This document shows positions 29,880 to 41,224 of a stretch of 64,000 nucleotides of DNA, piece after piece. The stretch lies in NCBI RefSeq assembly GCF_041381155.1, contig NC_091134.1, positions 4,950,255 through 5,014,254 of the forward strand, given 5' to 3'. The position numbers and the translations under genes are program-made. Origin of the DNA: Argopecten irradians. Its lineage: Eukaryota; Mollusca; Bivalvia; Pectinida; Pectinidae. The notes beneath the pieces were generated by a model that made no database searches, was not told the DNA's origin, and saw only the letters and a program-made list of their open reading frames with translations. The stretch's first letter is position 1. Each line of letters begins with the position of its first letter.

Positions 29880-32800
29880 TGCCATAAGTCCGGATGCGAT
29901 AGTGCGACAATACCCTATGCGACAAACACATTGTCACATGGCGCATGGTCGAGTTGTCGCACGGCTTATAGTCGATCAAATTGATAAAAATGATTATTTA
30001 GAACAGTTTCATTACAATTAACTTAGCATTAAATTAACTTAAAGTATACTTACCAAAGTGCAGTTGGTAGTTTTTCAAGATACCAGCTTACCATTCATTG
30101 AGGTTAACCATGAGTCCACATCAAAGGATGCTTACCATGTTGCCCTTCCTGTCGTCACTCGGGTCTCGGAAAACTGAAACATAGTCTCCAAAAACGGCCA
30201 CCTCTCGTGGTTACCATTTGCAAGAGAAAGAAGTATATAATTAGTGTGATAGCAGTATATATTGATATGCTTATTTCGAAACGTCAATGAATACGACAAT
30301 GGGTCATGCGACAGTGCGTCAATATGCCATGCGATAGTGCAACAAAATGTCATGCGACAATACATCAATGCGCTATGCAACAAACACACTGTCGCATGGC
30401 GCATTGTCGAGTTGCCGCATGACGTATAGTCGCACAAATTGATACAAATTCATTATTTAGAACAGTGTCTTTACAATTAAACTGAGCAGGTATTCTGGAT
30501 ATACGTTGTTCACGTTTTTATACTTACCTAAATGCAGTTTGTAGTTTGTGACGATTCATGGAGGTGAACCATCCGTCGTCATCCAAGGATGCTTACCATG
30601 TTGCCATTCCTGTCGTCACTCGGGTCTCGGAAAACTGAAACATATGGTCTCCAAAAACGGCCACCTCACGTGGTTACCATTTGTGAAAGAAAGAAGTGTA
30701 TAATTAATGTGAAAGCAGTATATATGATGTGCTTATTTCGAGACATCAATCAATACGACAATGCGCCATGCGACAGTGCAACATTATGCCATGCAACAGT
30801 CCGACAATGCACTATGCGACAAAAACATTGTCACATGGCGCATTGTCGAGTTATCGCATGGCGTAAAGTCGATAAAATTGATAAGATTCATTATTTAGAA
30901 TAGTTTCTTTACAAATACTTAAATCAAAGTATACCTACCTAAATGCAGTTGGTAGTTTTTCACGACTCCAGTTTACCATTCATGGAGGTTAACCATGAGT
31001 CCACATCCAAGTATGCTTACCATGTTGCCCTTCCTGTCGTCACTCGGGTCTCAGAAAACTGAAACATATAGTCTCTAAAACGGCCACCGTACGTGGTTAC
31101 TATTTGCGAGAGAAAGAAGTATATAATTAGTGTGATAGTAGTATATATTGATATGGTCAATGAATACGACAATGGGTCATGCGACAGTGCGTCAATATGC
31201 CATGCGATAGTGCAACAATATGTCATGCGACAAAACGTCAATGCGCTATGCAACAAACACACTGTCGCATGGCGCATTGTCGAGTTGTCGCATGACGTAT
31301 AGTCGCACAAATTGATACAAATTCATTAGTTAGAACAGTGTCTTTACAATTAAACTGAGCAGGTATTCTGGATATAAGTTTTTCACGTTTTTATACTTAC
31401 CTAAATGCAGTTTGTAGTTTGTGACGATTCATGGAGGTGAACCATCCGTCGTCATCCAAGGATGCTTACCATGTTGCCATTCCTGTCGTCACTCGGGTCT
31501 CGGAAAACTGAAACATATGGTTTCCAAAAACGGCCACCTCACGTGGTTACCATTTGTGAAAGAAAGAAGTGTATAATTAATGTGAAAGCAGTATATATGA
31601 TGTGCTTATTTCGAGACATCAATCAATACGACAATGCGCCATGCGACAGTGCAACATTATGCCATGCAACAGTCCGACAAGCACTATGCGACAAAAACAT
31701 TGTCACATGGCGTATTGTCGAGTTATCGCATGGCGTAAAGTCGATAAAATTGATAAAAATTCATTATTTAGAATAGTTTCTTAACAAATACATAGATCAA
31801 AGTATACCTACCTAAATGCAGTTGGTTGTTTTTCATGACTCCAGTTTACCATTCATGGAGGTTAACCATGAGTCGACATCTAAGGATGCTTATCATGTTG
31901 CCCTCTCTGTCGTCACTCGGGTCCCAGAAAACTGAAACATATAGACTCTAAAAACGGCCACCGTACGTGGTTACCATTTGCGAGAGAAAGAAGTATATAA
32001 TCAGTGATAGCAGTGTATATGACGTGCTTATTTCGAAACGTCAATGAATACGACAGTGTGTCATGCGACAGTGCGACAATGGGTGGTCATGCGATAGTGC
32101 GATAATATGCTATGCGAAAATAAAACAATGCGTTATGCAACAAACTGTCGCATGGCGCATTGTCGAGTTGTCGCATGGCGTATAGTTGCACAAATTGAAA
32201 AACATTCATTATTTAGAATAGTTTCTTTACAATTACGTAAGTTAAAGTATACTTACCTAAATGCAGTTGGTAGTTTTTCATGACTCCAGCTTACCATTCA
32301 TGGAGGTTAACCATGAGTCGACATCTAAGGATGCTTACCATGTTCCCCTTTCTGCCGTCACTCGGGTCTCGGAAAACTGAAACATATAGTCTTCAAAAAT
32401 GGCCACCCCACGTGGTTACCATTTGCAGAGAAAGAAGTATATAATTATTTTAATATAAGTATGTATGACTTGCTTATTTCGAAACATCAATGAATACGAC
32501 AATGAGTCATGCAACAGTGCGCCAATAGGTCATGCGATAGTGAGACAAATTCAATATTTGTAACAGTGTCTTTACAATTAATATGAGCAGATATTCTGGA
32601 TATATGTTTGTCACGTTTTTATACTTACCTAAATGCAGTTTGTAGTTCATGACGATTTGAGTTTAACATTCATGGAGGTGAACCATCCGTCGTCATCCAT
32701 GGATGCTTACCATGTTGCCTTTCCTGTCGTCACTCGGGTCTCTGAAAACTAAAACATATGGTACGGACCACATCTCGTGGTTACCATTTGCGAGAGAAAG

Positions 32801-34140
32801 CAGTATATAATTAGTGTGATAGCAGTATGTATGATGTGCTTATTTCAAGACATCAATCAATACTACTATGCGCCATGCGACAGTGCGACATTATGCCATG
32901 CAACAGTCCGACAATGCGCTATGCGACAAACACATTGTCACATGGCGCATTGTCGTAGTTGTTAGCATGCCGTATAGTCGATCAAATTGCATGTTTCTTT
33001 TCAACAGAAAACGCAAGGTATAAGTAATACGATGGTGTCTTTTTCAAGACCTCTTTTTTTACCATTCATGGAAAGCGAACCATCCGATCGTCATTTCAAT
33101 TTAGAATGTTGGCCCTTGACTGTCTGTTCGGGTCGGATAAACTACATAGTCTCTAAACAACAGTTTACGGAGTTGCTTACCATTTGGCGAGAGAAAGCAA
33201 GCTATAATATTATGCGTTGGTAGACAGTATATATCACGTGCTTATTTCCACAGTCTAATGAAATACGACAAATGGGTCATGCAAACAGTACGGCAATTGG
33301 CTGGCGATAGTGACGTACAACAGTCATTTGACACAAGTACGACAATGCGCTATGCAACAAACACACTGTCGCATGGCGCATGTCGAGTTGTCGAATGACG
33401 TATAGTTGCACAAAATGATAATCATTCATTATTTAGAATAATTTCTTTACAATTACGTAAGTTAAAGGATACTTACCTATATGCAGTTGGTAGTTTTTCA
33501 CGACTCTTTTTTACCATTCATGAAGGAGAACCATCCGTCGTCATCCAAGGATGCTTACCATGTTGCCCTTCCTGTCGTCACTCGGGTCTCGGAAAACTGA
33601 AAGATAAAGTCTCCAACACGGGCCTCGTTTCATGGTTACCATTTGCGAAAGAAAATATATAATTAGTATAATGGCAATATATATTTGAAGTGCTTGTTTC
33701 GAAACGCCATTGTTTCGAAACGACATGCACTGTGAACATTGTGCCATGCAAACAGTCTTTGCGCTATGAACAATGGGCAAATGCGACATTGTCACAACAT
33801 GTCGCATGTCGATTTCAATCATGAGCAGTAATTCGATTAAAAATATGTTTTTTCCACGATAAAATATTCTTAACAAATACGTAAATTAAAGTATACTTTA
33901 CCTAAATGCAGTTGGTAGTTTTTTTCATGACTTCCAGTTTACCATTCATGGAGGTTAAACCATCCATCGTCATCATCCAAGGATGCTTACCATGTTGCCC
34001 TTCCTGTCGTCACTCGGGTCTCGGAAAACTGAAACATATAGTCTCCAAAAACGGCCACCATTTCGTGGTTACCATTTGCGAGAGAAAGAATATATATTTT
34101 AGTGTGATTGTAGCATTATACGTATGATGTTATTTATTCG
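29880..34140. repeat. Tandem array of about 440-bp units with a CATGCGACA hairpin
   Basis: About nine units repeat CTTACCATGTTGCCCTTCCT (30131, 30595, 31016, 31466, 31887, 32336, 32706, 33552, 33988), then CGTCACTCGGGTCTCGGAAA, GTGGTTACCATTTGC, and a region rich in GCCATGCGACAGTGCG. Alternating units resemble each other more, giving a repeat of about 870-885 bp. Each unit has a long inverted repeat, e.g. CGACAATGCGCCATGCGACA paired with TGTCACATGGCGCATTGTCG near 30757-30867. The unit at 32985-33300 is unusually noisy. Short frames inside are repeat-derived. Confidence 0.85.
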
Positions 34141-34155
34141 AACATTTTTTGATTG

Positions 34156-34177
34156 GCTGACCAATGAAGGGGGGGGG
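34156..34177. repeat. Poly-G tract
   Basis: A run of about 22 purines, almost all G, directly follows the 440-bp array. Confidence 0.7.
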
Positions 34178-34709
34178 GGGGGGGGGGGAGAGACAATACA
34201 TTTCATGACCACCTGTATAGATAGCAAGATATTTGTATAAAGATAAATTAGATGCCATCATAAAAAACACTTAATTTTAAATTCACAAAAATTATAGCAG
34301 TATTACAAAAAGGTACATTGACAATATACTAAAGAATTATAACTAAAAATCAAAACGAAATGTTTCTTATGTTTTTATCTTAAACCATAATGAAAGAGTA
34401 AGAGAATGAAAGCAAATGAGTGTGTGGAATATATTCTGAAAACATACAATAAAGATTATGATTATTTATATAAAAAAAAGAAAGCTAACAAAAGTATGGA
34501 AAGATGGATATTGATTGATTGACCAATATAAATCAGAAATTTGATTGGGAGTGTGAAAGTGAGATTGTCTCCCTTTATGTATTACACAAACTACATGTAT
34601 TAAATAATCTCTGGTAACTTCTGAAAATAATCCTCAACCAGAATATTAAATCAGAGGGCCTTTAACTCAGTAAATATGACCAAAGTTAGCCCTTTTAGCC
34701 CCAGCTACT

Positions 34710-34795
34710 CCAGACTAGTCCCAATCTGATTAAAATACAGATCCTTATCATCACTACGTACGTTTGATAAGAGGATCTGACAACATCCCATTAAG
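34710..34795. repeat. Repeat fragment inverted relative to 37635-37715
   Basis: ATCTGATTAAAATACAGATC and AGGATCTGACAACATCCCAT here match the reverse complement of the stretch around 37637-37710. Together they bracket the composite element between. Confidence 0.55.
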
Positions 34796-34864
34796 GGTCA
34801 CCTTTTGAAAAATATTGCTGCTGCCAGAATCATGTCTTGGGACGAAACAGTTTAAAAACAAGAG

Positions 34865-35318
34865 GCATGTATCGCTCACCTGGTTTGTAATGCCAAGTTA
34901 TGTTCTGAATACGGGTTCATTGTTTCTGTTCTAAAGGAATTTTAATATTTACCTCTTTTTCCCCTTTCCGGGGGGTCAGAGCCAAATTTATAAACTCTAT
35001 GACTAGTAGAGCCAAAATTTATGTTCCCCCAAGGATGTTTCTGGCCAAATTTGGTTCCATTCCATGCAGAACTCTATGACTAGTAGCGATTTAAAGACTT
35101 ACCTCTATTTCCCCTATTGCGCCCCACCCCTCCTGCCCCGGGGTATCAGAGCCAAAATTTATACAACCTCTGTTCCCCTTCACCCAAGGATGTTTCTGGC
35201 CAAATTTGGTTTGGTAACATTACATGCAGAACTCTATGACTAGTAGCGATTTAAAGAAATGTTGACGGACGGACGGACGGATGGACGACGAACGCCGCGC
35301 CTTGACATAAGCTCACCG
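34865..35318. repeat. Bivalve GCTCACCTGG-family repeat, split by an insertion
   Basis: It begins with ATGTATCGCTCACCTGG, includes two copies of CAAGGATGTTTCTGGCCAAA and ACTCTATGACTAGTAG, a GGACGGACGGACGGATGG stretch and AAGCTCACC. Its expected closing hairpin, AGCCCTTTGGGCCAGGTGAG, lies about 2 kb away at 37373-37397, so the 35319-37372 element inserted into it. Confidence 0.55.
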
Positions 35319-36079
35319 GTGTGAAATGGTTGAAAATGGACCTCCGTTGAAAACTGACGTCGGGTCATTTTTCAACGTTGAAAACAGACCCCGAATACCG
35401 TTGAAAATTGAACATGCCGTTGAAAATTGACAGTGTCTAGGGTCAATTCTCAACGGCAGGTCTGTTGAAAAAATGACCGTTGAAAAATGACCTTGGCAAA
35501 CTATCAACGGAGTGTCTGTTGAAAAATGACTCTAGTACATTCGCATTTATAACTGTTGCACAAACATAATTCTCGAATTCTGTTATCGCCATTCCTAATA
35601 TAAGCCCCTTCTGTGCTGGTATTTAAATTATGTAATCACCTCGATTTGAATTGAAATTGGTATTGTTATCATCGTAACAAATACCTTCATTTAAATATTT
35701 TAGGTGCTTGTATGTTTATTATGGAGAATACGGCACTACAAAACTTTCATTTTTTTCTATAGTCATTTTGTTCGTCCGTGTAGATAATGTTTATTTAATT
35801 GTTCTCAAACTGAGGAATTGCTATATAACACCGAGGTAACGTAGTAAATAAAAAGGAATTGTTGTTATCAACTGCATGCAAAGTTTGTACTATATGGTGT
35901 TCACTTTCGAGTACCAGTGGATAGTGCTACAAAACTATAATTATGGGATATTATTGATTTGTTTCTTAATGATTTTTTTTATGATTATATTTCCGACAAT
36001 TTAACGTTTGTCAGATATTCAGTAATTGTTAATATATATGTATTCCGTGCAATAGAAGAATGCATGTATTATATATATC

Positions 36080-36640
36080 TGCGTATGGATCAGTTATGTT
36101 GTGTTCTGCGTGTGGTTTTGTTGTGTTGTTGTGTCGTTTTGTGGTTGTGTGTTTTTGTGTTGTGTGGTGTTTTGTTGATATGTAATGTTGTGTTGTTATG
36201 TTGTGTGGTGTTGTGTTGTTATGCTGTGTGGTGTTGTGTTGTTGTGTGTGTTGTGTGGTGTTGTCATGTGTGGTTGTGTCATGTTATTGTGTTGTGAGTC
36301 ATTGGTGTGTTGTTGTCTTGTGTGTTGTTGTGTGCTGTGTGGCTGTGTTTTGTGTTGTTGTGTGTTGTGTTGTTGTTCCGTGTTTGTGTAATGTGTTGTT
36401 ACGTGATGTGTTGTTGCGTTATCTTGTGTGTTGTGTTGTTGTTCCGTGTTTGTGTAATGTGTTGTTACGTGATGTTTTTGTGATGTGTTGTTGCGTTATG
36501 TTGTGTGATGTTGTGTTGTTGTCGGGTGTTGTGTTGTTATGTATTGTTGTGTTGTTAGGCGGTGTTGTATTGTTGTAGTGTTGTGCTGTTGTGTGATGTT
36601 GTGTTGTTGTGTGATGTTGTATTGTGATCTTAATCATTCT
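36080..36640. repeat. TGTTG-rich low-complexity tract
   Basis: Degenerate (TGTTG)n/(TGTGTTG)n. The Cys/Val-rich open frames on it are translations of the repeat. Confidence 0.9.
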
Positions 36641-36699
36641 CATCATCATATCATCATCATCATTTATCATCATCTTAATCATTATCAACAACATGTAAT

Positions 36700-36743
<44 letters not shown>

Positions 36744-36905
36744 ATTTCATCAAACATCATTATCTTCATCCTCATCATTGTCATGATCATAATCATCAAA
36801 AAGAACATCATCATCATCAACTATATGTAGTTATACTAAAAAATTAGTCGCATTATCTTCATCTACATAAACAACATCATCATAATCAATCATCATTATT
36901 GTCAT
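36640..36905. repeat. ATC microsatellite tract
   Basis: (ATC)n with a perfect stretch at about 36696-36742. It adjoins the TGTTG tracts on both sides. Confidence 0.9.
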
Positions 36906-36924
36906 GTCTCGTTTTTTTTATTTA

Positions 36925-37215
36925 GTTGAGTGTTATTGTTGGATGTTGTTGTATTGTTGTTGCGTGGTTGTGTTGTGGTTGTGTATTGTGTGATGTTGTG
37001 TTAAGTGTGATGCGTTGTTATGTTGTGTGATGTTATGTTTTGTGATGTTGTGTTGTGGGATGTTATGTTGTGATGTTGTGTTGTGTGATGTTGTGTTTAT
37101 TTTGTTGTGTTTTGTTGTGTGGTGTTGTGTTGTGTTGCGTTGTTGTGTTGTTGGTGTGTTGCGGTGCTGTGTGGTTTCGTGGTGTTGTGGTGTCGTGTTG
37201 TGTTGTTGTGTAAAA
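36925..37215. repeat. Second TGTTG-rich tract
   Basis: Same composition as 36080-36640, ending at the right GTTGAAAA arm. Confidence 0.85.
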
Positions 37216-37424
37216 ACAAGTTCTTATAGGGTCACTTTTCAACGGGGTCTATTTCCAACGGGTCGGTGTAAAAAGTGCGCTGAAAGTTCAGTTTTCAACG
37301 GTTTTCGGGGTCATTTTTCAACGTTGAAAAGTGATCCTAGATCAGTTTTCAACGGGGTCCATTTTCAACGTTACACCAGCCCTTTGGGCCAGGTGAGCTA
37401 AAAACAGTCAGAATTATTTAATAT

Positions 37425-37524
37425 ACATAGTCATCTCGCCCAAAGAGATAAAAAAAAAATCTCGCCCCAAAAAAATAAATACACACTTAGCTTTGTTGTG
37501 CTCTTTGGGCGAGATGACTAAGTG
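37425..37524. mobile_element. 100-bp MITE with CTCGCCCAAAGAG ends
   Basis: TAGTCATCTCGCCCAAAGAG and CTCTTTGGGCGAGATGACTA are perfect inverted repeats of 20 bp around an A/T-rich middle. TA-type flanks are possible. Confidence 0.7.
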
Positions 37525-37759
37525 TACATTTATACTGGGACGAAATGGCGTTTTCAACTGATGTAGCTAGGTGTATAAAATGCTTTTGATTTGATGTACA
37601 GGTGGTATAAAGGTCATGCGAATATGACCTCTTATGGGATGTTGTCAGATCCTCTTTTGAAGGGAGTGGTTATAAGAATCTGTATTTTAATCAGATAAGT
37701 CTATTTATCATGTCCACAGGGACCTGGCACGAAATGTTTTAACCAACAGTATACATATA

Positions 37760-38700
37760 TATATTTATTATAGTAATATTTTATCAATACCTACAGCTTT
37801 GCCTATGTCTAGGAACTTAGAATATCGATAATACCAGAATGCGCAAAAAAACATCGCCCATGCGACTTTGTGTTCTGGTATTAACATATGGTAAGGGAAC
37901 ACCAGTATCACATAGGGTTGATATAGATACAAAGTAATCGTTTAAAACATTAGCTTATCGTTCATTATCTACCATAATAGTATTATTAACAGGATATCTT
38001 AATGGGGATATTAGAAACTGTATCACAACTCTTTATTAAATTGCGCAGAAGTTTCTAGAAATCAATTTGGTTGTTTTTGACAAAATTGTCTAATAGTCCA
38101 TTTACATTAGCGAAAAATAATTCCCTGGTTCTGCGTTTTAAATTATTGACATGATTTCTTTGCTTTTTAAAATTTATCTAAATTTAGCAATGAATAGCTA
38201 CGTTTAAGTTTTTTATGTAACCTATTTCTCACTCTTATTTCATGTCGTAATTCATATGTAAACACGGCTTATCATTAGGTCTTATAATAATATTTTTAGT
38301 GTGAATACAAACACGGGCATATTCTGAGTATTTTTTTCCAGAAAATAATTTACACATATCATTACATGATTGAGCGCCTCTAAATAACAACCACAGGGAC
38401 CTGGCATATTTTGTATAAGATCATTAAAGTATCGGTAATTAGCATTTTTATAGCATGGTCACCAGATCGAACGTAAACAATTATTAGTACATTTCAACCA
38501 TAGTGGCATCGATATCATGGTCAGAAATATATCGTGATCTACATACATCGATAACACCGGAAAGCTCTATTTCGCACGCATCGCTGACCAGCACGGGATC
38601 TAGTGACGAAGCGCGCGTTCGACCTACACGTGTAGGTTAATTAGTGTATGACATTGGAAAAGGAATATGGACGTATACTATCACTAAGTATTTGTGACGG
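37760..38700. other. No recognised feature
   Basis: AT-rich intergenic sequence; a CCACAGGGACCTGGCA motif recurs at 37714 and 38391. Nothing else is supported. Confidence 0.35.
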
Positions 38701-38702
38701 GT

Positions 38703-39235
38703 TTCTGAGAGTCAATAAATGTTCAAGTCTTCAACTATTATTACATGCCGATTTTCATCAAGTGCGCTTTCAGTGGAGTTTTTAAATTGTTCCCAAAAAG
38801 GATTTATACTATCATTGGGTCTGTAAACTGTGCAAAGGAGGTATGAGGAATTATTAAAGAATATTCTACCCATACGACTTCACCTGATGGAAATTCTAAG
38901 TCAAGACAACGTTTGGCATAAATATAATAAGATATATAGACGACAACACCTCCACCATAGGAATGTACACGGTCTGTATAAATGAGATTCGGTGATGCAT
39001 ACTACGTGGAATTCACCTGCAATGTTTTGGGGGTGAGTTATTTTATTTCTAAGCTGCGAATATTTATGTGGAATATAGTCAATATATCAGTGTTTGTACC
39101 TTGATCGGGGTTTACATGTATATCCATACAAATTAATAGTAAAATATGTAGGACTAGAATAAAGTTTGTATTACTGAAATAACCGTGTAAACCTGAAATA
39201 GAAGAGTGTAAAATGAGATCTCGAATGGACAATTA
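38703..39235 (-). pseudogene. L2/CR1-like non-LTR retrotransposon ORF2 fragment (endonuclease)
   Basis: On the - strand the frame at 39232-39038 reads through ILLLICMDIHVNPDQG and LTIFHINIRSLEIK, the usual opening of CR1/L2-clade ORF2. It continues, with frame changes, as FHVVCITESHL, YTDRVHSYGGGVVVYIS, KRCLDLEFPSGEVVWVE, VYRPND and a degenerate VIIVEDLN, matching the order of the APE-type endonuclease. Stops and frameshifts interrupt it, and the reverse transcriptase part is absent, replaced by unrelated sequence below 38700. It is a decayed fragment. Confidence 0.75.
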
Positions 39236-39302
39236 AGGTTTAAGACCCTGTTTAATATATCATGTCTAAGCTGTAGTTGAACAAAACCTAAATAATGTCA
39301 AA

Positions 39303-41224
39303 TTTTCAAAACGAAAGACACGCAAAGTCAAAGGACGACAGATGAAATATCGAAAGTGACACCTCGCAAATTATAGTGACACAGAGTAGATTCTACTTAG
39401 ATAGTCCGCTAAAACCTGCTTATATTATTAGGCTTTTTATTTATTTTTTGCCAAATATAAAGTCTATATATTAGACAAAAAAAACTTATAATATAGGCAG
39501 GCTTAGCGGAAAAGATTCTATTAAGTAAATGCACAATCTACTGACACATACTCTTGTTGGAGCGATACGTTGTATAGAGAATTAAAACTTCCCGTCAAGA
39601 AAGACTTTAAGAAGACAAATTACTATTTTTTCAATCAGTGCGACTTTTATGCCTTACAATATGAGGCGCTGTTTTTATATTCATTCATTTTTTCACATAT
39701 ATGTATAATTCGATTTTTACACATAAAAAAATTCTATAACGTAAGAAAGTTCCGTCAATCTATCATCAAATCCCATTAGAGTCACTCAAGATACATGCAG
39801 GACTTATCATGAGATTTTCATATACTTTTTAAGTACTAAACATTAACACATAATTATCAGGTACAGGTAGAAAACAGTCCTATAACTTTGATTTTAATAA
39901 ATATAGTTTAGCAATACCAAGCATTATCAAATATCATTTTCGGTGCTAAACATTTCCTTAAAACGATTTTCCGTCGGGGGGCTTCGCCCCCCTGAACCCC
40001 CTAACCAGGGCGCTGCCCTGGACCCGCTGGGGGCCTAGGCGGCCCCCAGACCCCTCGCCTGGGCTTGCACATGTAAAAGACTCTAGCTACGCCCCTGTCA
40101 ATATTAAAACGAAAGACACGCAAAGTCAAAGGACGACAGATGAAATATCGAAAGTGACACCTCGCAAATTATAGTGACACAGAGTAGATTCTACTTAGAT
40201 AGTCCGCTAAAACCTGCTTATATTATTAGGCTTTTTATTTATTTTTTGCCAAATATAAAGTCTATATATTAGACAAAAAAAACTTATAATATAGGCAGGC
40301 TTAGCGGAAAAGATTCTATTAAGTAAATGCACAATCTACTGACACATACTCTTGTTGGAGCGATACGTTGTATAGAGAATTAAAACTTCCCGTCAAGAAA
40401 GACTTTAAGAAGACAAAATACTATTTTTTCAATCAGTGCGACTTTTATGCCTTACAATATGAGGCGCTGTTTTTATATTCATTCATTTTTTCACATATAT
40501 GTATAATTCGATTTTTACACATAAAAAAATTCTATAACGTAAGAAAGTTCCGTCAATCTATCATCAAATCCCATTAGAGTCACTCAAGATACATGCAGGA
40601 CTTATCATGAGATTTTCATATACTTTTTAAGTACTAAACATTAACACATAATTATCAGGTACAGGTAGAAAACAGTCCTATAACTTTGATTTTAATAAAT
40701 ATAGTTTAGCAATACCAAGCATTATCAAATATCATTTTCGGTGCTAAACATTTCCTTAAAACGATTTTCCGTCGGGGGGCTTCGCCCCCCTGAACCCCCT
40801 AACCAGGGCGCTGCCCTGGACCCGCTGGGGGCCTAGGCGGCCCCCAGACCCCTCGCCTGGGCTTGCACATGTAAAAGACTCTAGCTACGCCCCTGTCAAT
40901 ATTAAAACGAAAGACACGCAAAGTCAAAGGACGACAGATGAAATATCGAAAGTGACACCTCGCAAATTATAGTGACACAGAGTAGATTCTACTTAGATAG
41001 TCCGCTAAAACCTGCTTATATTATTAGGCTTTTTATTTTATTTTTTGCCAAATATAAAGTCTATATATTAGACAAAAAAAACTTATAATATAGGCAGGCT
41101 TAGCGGAAAAGATTCTATTAAGTAAATGCACAATCTACTGACACATACTCTTGTTGGAGCGATACGTTGTATGGAGAATTAAAACTTCCCGTCAAGAAAG
41201 ACTTTATGAAGACAAAATACTAAA
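39303..41224. repeat. 798-bp unit in 2.4 near-identical tandem copies
   Basis: Copies start near 39303, 40101 and 40899 (GAAAGACACG at 39313, 40111 and 40909, exactly 798 apart). Differences are only a few bases (e.g. CAAATTACT versus CAAAATACT). The third copy is cut at about 41222. Each unit holds a family B MITE, a short frame beginning MYRELKLPVKKDFKK, a GGGGGGCTTCGCCCCCC hairpin, GGGGGCCTAGGCGGCCCCC, and an end resembling hAT termini (reverse complement CAGGGGCGTAGCTAGAGTC). Confidence 0.95.
39403..39510. mobile_element. MITE, family B, within the 798-bp unit
   Basis: GTCCGCTAAAACCTGCTTAT and the reverse complement of the right end, TCCGCTAAGCCTGCCTATAT, are inverted. AGATTCTACTTAG and AGATTCTATTAAG lie on the two sides. 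It is repeated in the two following unit copies. Confidence 0.55.

Larger units (their letters stand above)
35319..37372. mobile_element. GTTGAAAA-clustered inverted-repeat element with a microsatellite core
   Basis: The left end (GGTGTGAAATGGTTGAAAAT, GGACCTCCGTTGAAAACTGA) is mirrored at the right end (reverse complement GGTGTAACGTTGAAAATGGA, CCCCGTTGAAAACTGA). Within the arms (35319-35530 and 37222-37372) the octamer GTTGAAAA or its complement recurs more than a dozen times, often as TTTTCAACGTTGAAAA palindromes. The core is unique AT-rich DNA followed by large microsatellites. No protein gene is seen. Confidence 0.65.

Noticed and set aside
36696..36742. Possible poly-Ser coding tract
   Set aside because: A plain ATC microsatellite without surrounding coding signal.
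35959..37401. Cys/Val-rich frames of up to 128 codons and an Asn/Thr/His frame opposite
   Set aside because: They are translations of TGTTG and ATC microsatellites.
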